Positions 7,865 through 17,188 of a DNA stretch of 64,000 bases are shown in pieces. The notes under the pieces were generated by a model, which was not told where the DNA came from, made no database searches, and was given only the letters and a program-made list of their open reading frames with translations. Both the position numbers and the translations under genes were made by a program. Within the stretch, counting starts at the first letter, position 1. Every line of letters starts with the position of its first letter. The stretch spans positions 682,001 to 746,000 of the forward strand of contig VISH01000001.1 of assembly GCA_007827375.1 (NCBI GenBank). The letters are read 5' to 3'. Source of the stretch: Alteromonadaceae bacterium 2753L.S.0a.02. Lineage in GTDB: Bacteria > Pseudomonadota > Gammaproteobacteria > Pseudomonadales > Cellvibrionaceae.

Positions 7865-8815
7865 ATGCCTAAAGTTGATGTTGGTTTTTTCTTGAGAACC
7901 GCCGTTTATATGGTAACGGCCATGGTAATCCCTCTTACTCCCCGCACTCTCCTTGCGAGCGAAGCCCCGGCCATTACCGAGGTAAAATATTACAGTCGCG
8001 GTAACTCGCCGGGTTTGTGGCCCTACCAAAATGCCCTGCTATTGCTCGCACTTGAAAAAACCCGCCGCGACTACGGCGACTACGTCATTACTTACTATGC
8101 AGAAATGTTGTCTTCTTCTCGCGCAAAATTCGAAACCGAGCGTGGCCGTCTCATCAATCTGCATTACTCAACCGGCTGGGAAGGTGAATTCCTCAATGAA
8201 GAAAATATAATCAAAATTCGCCACCCTATACTCAAAGGCTTGCTCGGCATGCGCAGCCTAGTGATTCGTAAAGAAGACATCGCAAAGTTTGAAAAGGTTA
8301 ACTCGGTGCAAGACCTGAAGCGCTTTCGTGCCGGTCAGGGTAAAAGCTGGTACGACGTGAGCATTTTACAAAACCAGGGTATTCAGGTTGTACCCTCTAC
8401 GGTGTTTCAAAATCTTGCTCCAATGCTCGTAGCCAAGCGTTTCGAGTTTCTACCCTTAAGCATTCTGGAAGCGCAGGCGGCGGTCGATAGTTTCGAACAC
8501 CCCTCTCGTAAAATAGCCATCTCCGACGACTTGGCCCTGTTTTACCCACTGCCAATTCACTTATGCATCAGTAAGTCAGCTCCGGACCTGGCTCAACGCC
8601 TGGATGTTGGCGTCGCGCGCACGGTAGCCGATGGCTCATTGGAACAACTTTTCAGTGCACATTTTGGATTTGTAGAGCAACAAATCCGAAACAAAAATAT
8701 TAAAACGCTATTACTCGAAAACCCCCACCTTTCAAAAGCCGACAACCAGACTCTCACGGCAAATTTTATAGCCCGCTTCGGCGATAAATTGCAGATTGTT
8801 CCGCAGCACCAATAA
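7865..8815 (+). CDS. Putative periplasmic solute-binding protein (SBP family 3-like)
   Basis: This 316-aa exported protein has an N-terminal signal (VYMVTAMVIPLTPRTLLASEA) and a fold resembling extracellular solute-binding proteins. The pattern ALEKTRRDYGDY, followed by a mid-section GMRSLVIRKEDIAKFEKVNSVQDLKRFRAG and a lobe ending in hinge-like GVARTVADGSLEQLF, is common in orphan periplasmic binding proteins of marine gammaproteobacteria. I chose the ATG at 7865 over the in-frame TTG at 7823 because it gives a normal signal peptide; ribosome binding sites are weak for both. No transporter genes are adjacent, so it may feed a separate signalling protein. Ligand unknown. Confidence 0.6.
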   Translation: MPKVDVGFFLRTAVYMVTAMVIPLTPRTLLASEAPAITEVKYYSRGNSPGLWPYQNALLLLALEKTRRDYGDYVITYYAEMLSSSRAKFETERGRLINLHYSTGWEGEFLNEENIIKIRHPILKGLLGMRSLVIRKEDIAKFEKVNSVQDLKRFRAGQGKSWYDVSILQNQGIQVVPSTVFQNLAPMLVAKRFEFLPLSILEAQAAVDSFEHPSRKIAISDDLALFYPLPIHLCISKSAPDLAQRLDVGVARTVADGSLEQLFSAHFGFVEQQIRNKNIKTLLLENPHLSKADNQTLTANFIARFGDKLQIVPQHQ

Positions 8816-8945
8816 GCACCACGAGCCTCAAAAAAACGGCGATGCCATCAAGATATATGACACTGGCGCGTAAAGATGCGGGCACGCACATGGTGTTCTA
8901 TGCTCAAGTAACCTAATGAGTATTTAGTGTGGTTGTTACAACGCA

Positions 8946-10958
8946 ATGCAGTGTTTTCGCGCAATTTTATTATTTATTTTTATAATAAGCCCTGCTTCTT
9001 GGTCTGCCGACAGAACTCTCAATATCGGTTACGCGCCCTTATACCCATTTATATGGGTCGACGCCCAAAATCGGGTGCGCGGTATATATGTCGAAGTATT
9101 ATCAGAAGCCCTCGACAAAAGATTGGGCTATAAGATTACTTATACCAGCTACCCCCACAAAAGGCTGTCTTATTCACTCGATAAAGGCAGCATCGATGCC
9201 TACCTCACCGTTGGTAACAATGCATCGGAAATCAGCTCAGCGGCAAACAACGGGGCTAATAACCAAGAAGCGCGAATGTCCATGGGGGAGGTTCCCATCG
9301 CAGTGAGTATGATGAGCGTGTTTACCTATAAGGATCATCCGCGCTTAAAGCAAATTGCAGACATCGACTATGTTAGCGATCTTAAGAACTTCAATATCGT
9401 GTCTTATTCGGGCGATAGCTGGGCACAACAGAATCTGGGTAAATTCAACGTCGACAGCTCTGCAACCAATTACTCCCAGGTACTGCGTAAGCTGGCAAAA
9501 AAACGTGGTGACGTGGCGCTCATTTACGAGATTATTGGCCTCAATACCATTCGCATCGAAGATCTTTCCAACGATGTTGTACTGGCTTCGCGTCTTACGA
9601 CCAACCCTGTTTTGCATAACATCATACTTTCTGAAGCTATTAGAAACTCGAAGTTACCCGCGCAATTAGACAGCACTTTAATTGCGATGTTAAACGATGG
9701 CACCACGCAGCGTATTTACGACCGCTACCGCCAAACATCCGATTTAAAAGTTGAAGGTCAGGCAGAGGAGCGCAAAGTGCGTATCGGACACTATGCTGGA
9801 GATGCCGTTGGTGATGCACTCACTAATCTGGCTAAAGATTTTAACAGCCACGGCCTGCCCGATGACGTTAAAATGAAGCCGCTGTTTCTTGAGTTGGTTC
9901 CCTATAAAGACACCATGAAGTATGCGCTGCTTAGCCAAACTCCACCAGAAATTTTTATGACATGGGCGGGTTACCGTACAAAATTTTTGGTTGATAACAA
10001 CTTTATTAAGCCCTTATCACTAAGCCCTGACATGCTCAAACAATTCGATAGTTACTCCATTTCAAGCCTGACGTACAACGAAAACGTGTACGGCCTACCC
10101 TGGAATCATCACATTATTCCAATTATTTACAACCGTAAATTATTTGATCAATTTCATTTAAAGTTCCCTGCGACGTTGGATGAAACACTGAAAGTTTGCG
10201 ACATGTTCATCGAAAATAATATAGTGCCCTTTGCGTTGGGCAGTAAAAATAAATGGCCTGCACAATTTTGGTTCGACTATCTTTTATTACGCACTGCAGG
10301 CCGGGAGTTCCGCGATCAGCTGTTAAATGGCGAGCAACCCTTTACAGACGAACGCGTGAAAAAAACCTTCGTGCTTTGGCACAACCTATTAAAGCGTGGC
10401 TGTATCGACTCAGAAAATACTGATAACGACTTTAGATCGGCCACTTTAAAAGTAGTTAAAGGGGATGCCGCAATGACGCTCATGGGTACCTGGGCTACCG
10501 GCACTTTCGAAAATCAGTATCAGCAAACCTTTGGTGTCGATTTCGACATCGCCCCATTTCCCGTCATCAATCCAGATATCCCCAGTTATTTACTGAGTGT
10601 TCTCGACGTTTTCGTGGAATCCAAAAACAGCGCCAAAAAACAAACACAACCTGTACTGGAATATTTAGCATCATCCCAGGCACAGCTGGTGTATAGCCGC
10701 GCTAGCGGATCACCCGCCCCAAATAAAACCATAGACGCAAGTAATTACCCAGAAATGCAGCAAAAAATGTTGCAATTAATCAGGCAAAACCCCCACGACC
10801 TCACGGCTTTTGACCTTTCCACTCCACCGTTGGTTGCAGAACTCGCTATGGATTTATTTAAGAAATTTCTACTGGACCCAGACTCACTGGATATTCTTCT
10901 TGCCGAGGCAGATCGAGAAATTAAAAAAGTGATTCACAATCAGAATTTGGATTTCTAA
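8946..10958 (+). CDS. Tandem fusion of two periplasmic solute-binding domains
   Basis: This 670-aa exported protein has a signal peptide (LLFIFIISPASWSA) and no other membrane span. Residues about 22-260 look like an SBP family 3 domain (LNIGYAPLYPFIWVD, then GSIDAYLTVGNNASE). Residues about 275-665 look like an SBP family 1 (maltose/sugar type) domain: KVRIGHYAGDAVGDALTNLAKDF, PPEIFMTWAGYRTKFLVDNNFIKPL, YGLPWNHHIIPIIYNRKLFD and GDAAMTLMGTWATG. Such double-receptor proteins normally carry a kinase or GGDEF output; here none follows. It lies 130 bp after the other binding protein and may be a soluble co-receptor for a sensor elsewhere. Ligands are unknown. Confidence 0.7.
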   Translation: MQCFRAILLFIFIISPASWSADRTLNIGYAPLYPFIWVDAQNRVRGIYVEVLSEALDKRLGYKITYTSYPHKRLSYSLDKGSIDAYLTVGNNASEISSAANNGANNQEARMSMGEVPIAVSMMSVFTYKDHPRLKQIADIDYVSDLKNFNIVSYSGDSWAQQNLGKFNVDSSATNYSQVLRKLAKKRGDVALIYEIIGLNTIRIEDLSNDVVLASRLTTNPVLHNIILSEAIRNSKLPAQLDSTLIAMLNDGTTQRIYDRYRQTSDLKVEGQAEERKVRIGHYAGDAVGDALTNLAKDFNSHGLPDDVKMKPLFLELVPYKDTMKYALLSQTPPEIFMTWAGYRTKFLVDNNFIKPLSLSPDMLKQFDSYSISSLTYNENVYGLPWNHHIIPIIYNRKLFDQFHLKFPATLDETLKVCDMFIENNIVPFALGSKNKWPAQFWFDYLLLRTAGREFRDQLLNGEQPFTDERVKKTFVLWHNLLKRGCIDSENTDNDFRSATLKVVKGDAAMTLMGTWATGTFENQYQQTFGVDFDIAPFPVINPDIPSYLLSVLDVFVESKNSAKKQTQPVLEYLASSQAQLVYSRASGSPAPNKTIDASNYPEMQQKMLQLIRQNPHDLTAFDLSTPPLVAELAMDLFKKFLLDPDSLDILLAEADREIKKVIHNQNLDF

Positions 10959-11033
10959 ACATAAACAAGTCGAAAAGACTCGCTAGCCAGGCTTAAACTG
11001 GCTTGAAGATCATAAACCTTTATTTGCACTGCC

Positions 11034-11930
11034 TTAGATCGCAACCCGCCACAACCATACGCTTAACAAAGACAACAATAAACTGTATCCGATAATGGAC
11101 GACGCCAATCGCGGAGCGAGTTGGTAACTGCTGGCCAGTGCGCCTGCAGAAATCATTGCAGGCATGGCAGCTTCCAATACCACGACCTGTGATACAAATT
11201 TATCTGCAGGAATCCATTGCAGCACTATTAGAGCAAACGCGGGTTTTAACACCAGGATAATTGCCAGAGCCAGCGCGATGATTGCGCCATGCCCCTTATC
11301 GGGGCGTAAGCGCCATTGCATTCCCACAGCCACCATTACCACTGGTACAAGCGTATTTGCCAGGTTGGTTAAAATTTCATTGGCCCATGGCGGATAGGTA
11401 ATAAAACGCAAAACAAACGCCACTATCAATGCAAGAAACGGAGGGAAACGCAAAATTTGCAGGTAGACAGTACGCTTGTCGAAATTGCCAGTTGTGCCAC
11501 AGGCATTAGCTACCACGATGCCAAAGGTATTAAGCGCAAGGAAGGTACCCAATTGATCGTACAAAATACCATAGGGAATTGCCGCTTCTCCTAGATGCGC
11601 TTGCAATAACGGCAGCCCGACAAAAGAGGTGTTGCCAAGAACGCACATCAGCAATAGCGCCCCGGTAGTGTTGCGCGAACAGCCAATAATTTTTGCGCTC
11701 AGCATTACCAGGCCAAACGCAAAGAACATCACCAGCCAGGCGACAATGATGGGGATCAGGGCCTGCCCATTCAGAGCGATGCGCGGAATTTCTTTCAAGA
11801 CTAAAGCAGATAGGGCAACATAAATAACGTAGTTATTGAGAACGGCGGGCGCCGCGTCATGGAAGGTGCGCAGCCGCTGGAACAACAGCCCCAAACCAAG
11901 GCACACGAACACCAAAATCAAATTCGACAT
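11034..11930 (-). CDS. AEC family (auxin efflux carrier-like) transporter
   Basis: This inner-membrane transporter of 298 aa has about ten hydrophobic segments. It carries AEC-family features: NYVIYVALSALVLKEI near the N-terminus, LGNTSFVGLPLL in the middle, and PAMISAGALASSYQLAPRLAS near the C-terminus. Bacterial AEC members such as MdcF or YwkB are putative malonate or organic-acid carriers, but the substrate cannot be read from sequence. Its ATG overlaps the stop of a small upstream ORF (TGATG), suggesting translational coupling. Confidence 0.85.
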   Translation of the reverse strand: MSNLILVFVCLGLGLLFQRLRTFHDAAPAVLNNYVIYVALSALVLKEIPRIALNGQALIPIIVAWLVMFFAFGLVMLSAKIIGCSRNTTGALLLMCVLGNTSFVGLPLLQAHLGEAAIPYGILYDQLGTFLALNTFGIVVANACGTTGNFDKRTVYLQILRFPPFLALIVAFVLRFITYPPWANEILTNLANTLVPVVMVAVGMQWRLRPDKGHGAIIALALAIILVLKPAFALIVLQWIPADKFVSQVVVLEAAMPAMISAGALASSYQLAPRLASSIIGYSLLLSLLSVWLWRVAI

Positions 11931-12100
11931 CAGATTCCACTCACACGGTGCTTTAACGGGAAATCGTTTGCGTAAAGCCGATTCAACTTGCCATCGCTGA
12001 GTACCAGTTTAACGCTTTGCGCTTCGGCTACGCGCGGGTATATTAGCGGCGCAATAGAGCCAATATCATTTTTTGCAATGCAAAAGAGGGTCACGATCAT
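11930..12100 (-). CDS. Small ORF translationally overlapping the AEC transporter gene
   Basis: A 56-aa reading frame runs from the ATG complementary to 12098-12100 to a TGA that overlaps the AEC start codon as TGATG. It contains AEAQSVKLVLSDGKLNRLYAND and no membrane span. I recognise no family. The stop-start overlap is the only support; the sequence could instead be the remnant of a larger gene or chance. A ribosome binding site is not evident. Confidence 0.25.
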   Translation of the reverse strand: MIVTLFCIAKNDIGSIAPLIYPRVAEAQSVKLVLSDGKLNRLYANDFPLKHRVSGI

Positions 12101-12302
12101 TCAATTGCATTGCTGTACGCACTTAGCCCACGCATGATTGAATCGCTAAATAGCCCTCCAGAAACAACATATCCAGACAAAACTTTGCACAACTACGGAA
12201 TGTGCGCAGCTATGAATGGGCTCTACCTCAAGCAGGCCTGCTTATAGGGATGTTTAGCATCATCCTAAATGGAATTCTAATTAATTAAACAAGGCAATCA
12301 TT
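12101..12302. other. Non-coding region before the peroxidase gene
   Basis: Together with the preceding small ORF this fills the 372-bp gap between the AEC gene and the cytochrome peroxidase gene. I see no RNA gene, repeat or convincing promoter. The last 40 bp are AT-rich (AATTCTAATTAATTAAAC) and end in an AAGGCAAT-like ribosome binding site. Confidence 0.4.
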
Positions 12303-13661
12303 ATGAAAACGGGAATTGTTTTACAAAGTATTACCTGGATTTTAACAGCGACGCTGAGCCAGATCGCTCTCGCTACACAACGCCTTCCCGAAGCACCTGA
12401 AGATAGTGATTACTATTTCAACGGTAGCCAGGCACCCGCCAAAGTGAAACTCGGGCAGTTACTTTTCTTCGATAAAATACTCAGTGGCAATGAAAACATT
12501 TCTTGCGCGACCTGTCATCACTCGCTAACCGGCACTGGCGATGGCCTGTCACTACCCTCAGGCGAGGGCGCCCTTGGCCTGGGGGTTACCCGCGATACCG
12601 GCTCTGGCGCCGATACCATTCATGAACGCGTTCCACGCAATGCACCACCAGTGTTTAATCTTGGCGCAAAAGAATTTGTTGCCATGTTCCATGATGGCAG
12701 AGTGGCAGTTGATGCAGAACAGCCCTCGGGTTTTGCATCTCCGGCAGGTGCGAACTTACCCATGAACCTCGACAACGTGCTAGCGGCACAAGCCATGTTC
12801 CCTGTCACTTCGGCAACTGAGATGGCGGGACAATTGGCCGAGAACCCGCAGGCAGACCTCGCCGCCGCCGGCAATCTGCCTGGTGTCTGGGCGTTACTCG
12901 CGGCTAAGCTGCAGGCGATACCGGAGTACGTGGATTTATTCAAAGCAGCGTTTAGCGATGTGACTTCTGCGTCTGATATTACTTATGTGCACGCCGCCAA
13001 CGCCATATCTGCTTTCGAGGCGGTTGCCTGGCGTTTCGACAATTCTCCCTTCGACGAGTATTTGCGAGGCGCAAATGGCAGCGACTCGCCTTTGGCTCCA
13101 CGCGCTAGAAAAGGCGCCATGCTGTTTTATGGGAAAGCCGAATGCTCCACTTGTCACATGGGTAAATTCCAAACTGACCATCAGTTTCACGCCATTGCCA
13201 TGCCGCAGGTCGGGCCCGGTAAAGGTGACGGAGACGCAGGCAACGAAGACTTCGGCCGGGAACGGGTAACAGGTTTAGCTGAGGACCGCTACCGTTTTCG
13301 CACACCAACCTTGCGTAATGTGGCATTGACACCACCCTATGGGCACGACGGCGCCTTCAATACCCTGCGCGGTATGGTGGAACATCATTTGAATACGCTG
13401 AACTCGCTATTCAGTTACGACGTTGAACAAATTGTGGTGCCCTCTAGCCCCACGTTGGATGCAATTGACCGCTCCGCGATGGCCAACCAAGCGATAGTCA
13501 GTAACATCGCGACCGCCAATGAATTAGCGCCAATTGAATTAAACGAGCAGGAAATACAGCAAATTCTTGCGTTTTTGTACGCGTTGTCTGACCCGTCGGC
13601 ATTGGATCTTCGCAATGCTGTACCACAGCGGGTGCCCAGCGGTCTGGCGATTTTTGACTAA
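12303..13661 (+). CDS. Dihaem cytochrome c peroxidase / MauG-family protein
   Basis: This periplasmic dihaem protein (452 aa) has a signal peptide cleaved near ALAT. Two c-haem motifs are visible: C68-A-T-C71-H72, followed by GTGDG, and C281-S-T-C284-H285. Family features also include APPVFNLG (NAPPVFNLGAKEFVAMFHDGR), FPVTSATEMAGQ, and FRTPTLRNVALTPPYGHDGAF toward the C-terminus. Members reduce hydrogen peroxide with electrons from cytochrome c or oxidise protein or small substrates, as MauG does. It is longer than classical CcpA and closer to MauG-like or large CCP-like proteins. A strong terminator follows. The physiological substrate is not deducible. Confidence 0.85.
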   Translation: MKTGIVLQSITWILTATLSQIALATQRLPEAPEDSDYYFNGSQAPAKVKLGQLLFFDKILSGNENISCATCHHSLTGTGDGLSLPSGEGALGLGVTRDTGSGADTIHERVPRNAPPVFNLGAKEFVAMFHDGRVAVDAEQPSGFASPAGANLPMNLDNVLAAQAMFPVTSATEMAGQLAENPQADLAAAGNLPGVWALLAAKLQAIPEYVDLFKAAFSDVTSASDITYVHAANAISAFEAVAWRFDNSPFDEYLRGANGSDSPLAPRARKGAMLFYGKAECSTCHMGKFQTDHQFHAIAMPQVGPGKGDGDAGNEDFGRERVTGLAEDRYRFRTPTLRNVALTPPYGHDGAFNTLRGMVEHHLNTLNSLFSYDVEQIVVPSSPTLDAIDRSAMANQAIVSNIATANELAPIELNEQEIQQILAFLYALSDPSALDLRNAVPQRVPSGLAIFD

Positions 13662-13675
13662 CATCGGGCATAGCT

Positions 13676-13709
13676 AAAAGGCAGTTGTTGTATGCGGCAA
13701 CTGCTTTTT
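13676..13709. terminator. Bidirectional intrinsic terminator
   Basis: AAAAGGCAGTTG pairs with CAACTGCTTTTT (one G-T wobble) around a 10-nt loop. T-runs on both strands serve the rightward peroxidase gene and the leftward GGDEF gene. Confidence 0.8.
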
Positions 13710-13722
13710 ATGAGATGAGACT

Positions 13723-15003
13723 CTACTTCAGTGCTTCGTAGACACAAACACGATTGCGCCCTTGGCGCTTGGCGTCGTAGAGGGCTTTGTCGGCCTGAAC
13801 GATGGCGTCATCTAACTTGAATTTCTCTGATGAGGTAACACCAATGCTCACTGTAATGTGCTCGCCGTCGGGAGTGGTGATTTTATGAATATCCTCAAGG
13901 AGATGTTCGGTAAGGGCGAGCACTTGCTTGGGGCCAGTGTTCGGGCATATCACTAAGAATTCTTCGCCACCCCAGCGCCCGACCCTGTCGGTATTGCGGG
14001 TACATGCAAGCAACACAGCGGAGACCGATTTGAGAATATCATCCCCCAAATCATGACCGTAGAGATCGTTGATACGCTTGAAAAAATCGATATCAATCAT
14101 AACGATACTCACGCCGACCTCTGCGTCGGAATCGTCAATTTGTAAGCCCGCCTGAGTGATACCGCGACGATTGTAGATATTCGTAAGTGGGTCGATCAGC
14201 GACAATTCCCGATAGTGCTGTGACTCTTCAGCAAGATGTTCTGTGCGGTCCAGAGCATCCTCGAGCAAATGCTGTTTCGATTGAACCTGCGAACGCAGTA
14301 CCTGATATTGCTTCAGGCTACGCGCCATAAGCACAAGAAACCAAAGCGCAATAACGCATAAATACCAGTTTTCGCGGCGGATATAGGGCCCGAGTACCGA
14401 GAGTTCATAAATGACAAATTCGTGATCGCCGTTGGGTGCTGGGTAGGGCGCATCGACACCTATGTTAACAATATTGCTAAATTCAACTTGAGATAATTCT
14501 CGAGGCATTCGCGCGGCGCGTAACCACCACTCAGCCACTGAAAATTCATTGAGCTGTATGCTCAGTTCGGGTTGCAGGTCGTTTACTGGAATGAAGACAT
14601 TGTTGTATTTCATTCGATTATCTTTGCTAACACCCGCAGGCAGGTTTCTCATCGCCTGCCGGGCATACACCCGCAGCACCTTTGCGGCACCTCGATAGCT
14701 AATACGAAGTTTTATGCTTTCGTAATCGGACAGGTCGACGCCATTTAGACCACCTTCCCCCACTCCCAAACCAATATCCAAGCCACAAAATTTATAATTC
14801 GCCTGTTTTTCAGAGTAAGTACACTTAAAGTGATGATTATCAAAGTTCAACCAAACCGCAGTACTGCCGTTGTTGTCTTTAAAAAGCGATATATTGGCAT
14901 CGCCGGGAATTAGCGACAACCTGCGTAATGGCAGAATATCGTAAGCGAGAATGGCAATGGCAGTCGCAATCATCGCCAAAAGAAGGGAGAGTAGTGGCTT
15001 CAT
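13723..15003 (-). CDS. Membrane diguanylate cyclase with a periplasmic carbohydrate-binding-like sensor
   Basis: The 426-aa protein has a membrane anchor at residues 1-22, a periplasmic beta-rich domain at about 30-205, a second span at about 213-229, a coiled linker and a C-terminal GGDEF domain. The active site GGEEF is at 345-349 and the inhibitory I-site RNTD at 336-339, with the normal five-residue spacing, so an active, product-inhibited cyclase making c-di-GMP is expected. The periplasmic region (DLSDYESIKLRISYRG, then FVIYELSVLG) resembles CIA30/CBM11-type galactose-binding folds, a tentative call. It lies 88 bp downstream of the GH97 gene on the same strand, so sugar sensing is plausible. 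Confidence 0.85.
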   Translation of the reverse strand: MKPLLSLLLAMIATAIAILAYDILPLRRLSLIPGDANISLFKDNNGSTAVWLNFDNHHFKCTYSEKQANYKFCGLDIGLGVGEGGLNGVDLSDYESIKLRISYRGAAKVLRVYARQAMRNLPAGVSKDNRMKYNNVFIPVNDLQPELSIQLNEFSVAEWWLRAARMPRELSQVEFSNIVNIGVDAPYPAPNGDHEFVIYELSVLGPYIRRENWYLCVIALWFLVLMARSLKQYQVLRSQVQSKQHLLEDALDRTEHLAEESQHYRELSLIDPLTNIYNRRGITQAGLQIDDSDAEVGVSIVMIDIDFFKRINDLYGHDLGDDILKSVSAVLLACTRNTDRVGRWGGEEFLVICPNTGPKQVLALTEHLLEDIHKITTPDGEHITVSIGVTSSEKFKLDDAIVQADKALYDAKRQGRNRVCVYEALK

Positions 15004-15091
15004 GTTTCAATAATGCTGGGTCCTCTTTTTAGTATAGAAGAGATTTTAAGGACTAGATTATGTGTGCAATGCGGCCCGCGATCTAAGCCAA

Positions 15092-17035
15092 CTACTTGAA
15101 TTTGGCAACAAAGCCGCTACTGGGTTTTAAACTCAAGGCAAAGTTTTCACCGCTCCTCAGGGATGTTGCCGCTAGCCTGGTGTGTTCGTCATCCGTTATT
15201 AACACACCTTGGCACTGTGCGATAAAGCCCAAATTCAGCATAAGATTCAAAGGGGTTTTACGTGCATTAATTCCAGCAACATACCAGGTTTTATCCTGCC
15301 TACGTGCTAGAACTACGTAATCTCCAGGATAGCCCGCGACAAAGCGGGTTTCATCCCAGACAACGGGCATGTCCTGCAGCAACGCCTTCACCGCACGCGG
15401 TATTTTTAACATTCCCTCTGGTGTTTCAGCGATGTGTTGCAAACCTGAAAGAAACAAAACAGGTAATGCCAACTCAAAGCTATCATGAGTGCGTTTTTGA
15501 ATGCCCGGTATTTTACTAAATGCAGTAGGCGTAAAGTCCATCGGGTCGAATAAATTTCGGGTAAACGGCAGCATTGCCATATGCCGGGGGGCGACATCGG
15601 CAGAATGCTGGTTGAAGGTTATCATCTCAAAACCGTGCACAGCCTCCATGCTGAGTAAATTGGGGTAGGTACGATGCATGCCTCGCGGTAGTGTCGAGCC
15701 ATGATAGTTCACCACTAAGCCAAAATCTGCGGCATCTTTGGCGAGTGCATTGTAGTACCCCATCATCGATTTGCCATCGCCGGCGAAGAAATCAATTTTT
15801 ATTCCCTTTACACCTATATTTTGAAGCCAGGCAAATTCGTTTCGCCGACGCTCTTCAGTGAGCAATACACTTTTAGGTGTGTAACTCGTCGTATTCCAAT
15901 CACCTGAAGAGTTATACCACAACAACAAGCCAACGTTTTTGGCTTTCGCGTACTTCACAAGTTCCGCAATTTTCTGTCTGCCTATGCGGGTATCCCAACC
16001 AACATCCACCAAGGTATAGGGCCAATGCATTTCCGACGCAAAATCAATAAATTGTTTTTGGGTTTCGAAATTGACTGAATCATCTTTGAGCAAAGCCCAA
16101 CTCCAGGATGCCAAACCAGGTTTTACAAAATCTTCTGCGACAATTGCGGGATCGGCCAGATCAGTACCGAGTGTGGACTCAACCAGCGTAGCCAAATCTC
16201 CCAAGGCTACAATCCGCCACGGTGATTCAAAGGGAAGCGCTCCACTTGCGAGTAACTCACCCTTGGTGAACACTTCGGCGGGCATGGGTAAGCCTAAGCG
16301 GTATTCTCCTTTTGGAGATTCAGGCCATAAACGAGAAGCGTGATAACTGCCATTCATGCCAGCCTCTGTAAGGGCAATCCAGGTTTCATTCACTTTGAAC
16401 AACGCGGGAAAAACCCATCCCGCAGGAGACGGCGATGCCCTGTCCGCGGGTATCCCCATCTGGTAGTGCTCTTCATAAGAGGGGTTCGTGTGATTCCAAC
16501 CGGTTTGCGCGACCGCTACAGGTTGCAACCACGCCAAAGATTTTTTCGGAAATTTAAAGCTTGTGAGTTCGCGATCAAAGGTCACCCATTCTGAAGGCTT
16601 TCCGAGGAGCCGATATTTAAAGGCCACGCCATCGTCGGATACTCGAAAAATAACCTGAATTTTATGGCCTGCAGTATTTTGAATGGTGAGCGTCTGCTCA
16701 TTGGCGAGATATTTAATTTCCCGTTGTTTGCCATGCAGTAGATGATATTGCTCCTGATGGAACGTAATTTTGCTGCGTCGCTGTAAACGCAGGCCATTGG
16801 AAAAGTCCCGATCTTCCAAATTGGCGTCTTTAAATACCACCCCAAGACGGGATGGCTCAATAACCTCAATACCGCGGTAATTAATCGAGTAAAAAAGCGC
16901 GCCGTCGCTATCAATTTGGGTAAAAACAGCAATTTCCTGATTCGGGCTCGCAACAAACCGCTGCGCTTGATTACCGGCAAACACTGAAACACTTATAAAT
17001 ACTGCAATAATTTGCCAGTAGGGTTGGTGGATCAT
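15092..17035 (-). CDS. GH97 family glycoside hydrolase
   Basis: This exported enzyme (647 aa) removes terminal alpha-linked glucose or galactose from oligosaccharides. The N-terminal beta-sandwich includes FVASPNQEI and LAWLQPVAVAQTGWNHTNPSYEEHY. The barrel contains SWSWALLKDDS, YTLVDVGWDTR, GVKGIKIDFFAGDGK and SMEAVHGFEM. Asp415 in KIDFF occupies the place where retaining GH97 enzymes have their nucleophile, and E464/E470 are in the acid/base region; this suggests a retaining, alpha-galactosidase-like member rather than SusB-type inverting. I chose the ATG at 17035, with GGAAAA upstream, because it gives a clean signal peptide; a longer start at 17095 is possible. Confidence 0.85.
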   Translation of the reverse strand: MIHQPYWQIIAVFISVSVFAGNQAQRFVASPNQEIAVFTQIDSDGALFYSINYRGIEVIEPSRLGVVFKDANLEDRDFSNGLRLQRRSKITFHQEQYHLLHGKQREIKYLANEQTLTIQNTAGHKIQVIFRVSDDGVAFKYRLLGKPSEWVTFDRELTSFKFPKKSLAWLQPVAVAQTGWNHTNPSYEEHYQMGIPADRASPSPAGWVFPALFKVNETWIALTEAGMNGSYHASRLWPESPKGEYRLGLPMPAEVFTKGELLASGALPFESPWRIVALGDLATLVESTLGTDLADPAIVAEDFVKPGLASWSWALLKDDSVNFETQKQFIDFASEMHWPYTLVDVGWDTRIGRQKIAELVKYAKAKNVGLLLWYNSSGDWNTTSYTPKSVLLTEERRRNEFAWLQNIGVKGIKIDFFAGDGKSMMGYYNALAKDAADFGLVVNYHGSTLPRGMHRTYPNLLSMEAVHGFEMITFNQHSADVAPRHMAMLPFTRNLFDPMDFTPTAFSKIPGIQKRTHDSFELALPVLFLSGLQHIAETPEGMLKIPRAVKALLQDMPVVWDETRFVAGYPGDYVVLARRQDKTWYVAGINARKTPLNLMLNLGFIAQCQGVLITDDEHTRLAATSLRSGENFALSLKPSSGFVAKFK

Positions 17036-17188
17036 GATTATTTTCCGTGCGCGATCACACACAAGACAGCTGCGCACAAAGACTTTGTATGCCATCTCGC
17101 AGCTTCATACCGGAGCTTAACAAAACAAAATAGTACCAGCCCCGTAAGTTGTTATTAATTGGCTTGATGATCACGTGGCGACGGAGCA

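Noticed and set aside
10985..11003. Small hairpin AGCCAG/CTGGCT as a terminator between convergent genes
   Set aside because: Stem is short and no T-run follows on either strand.
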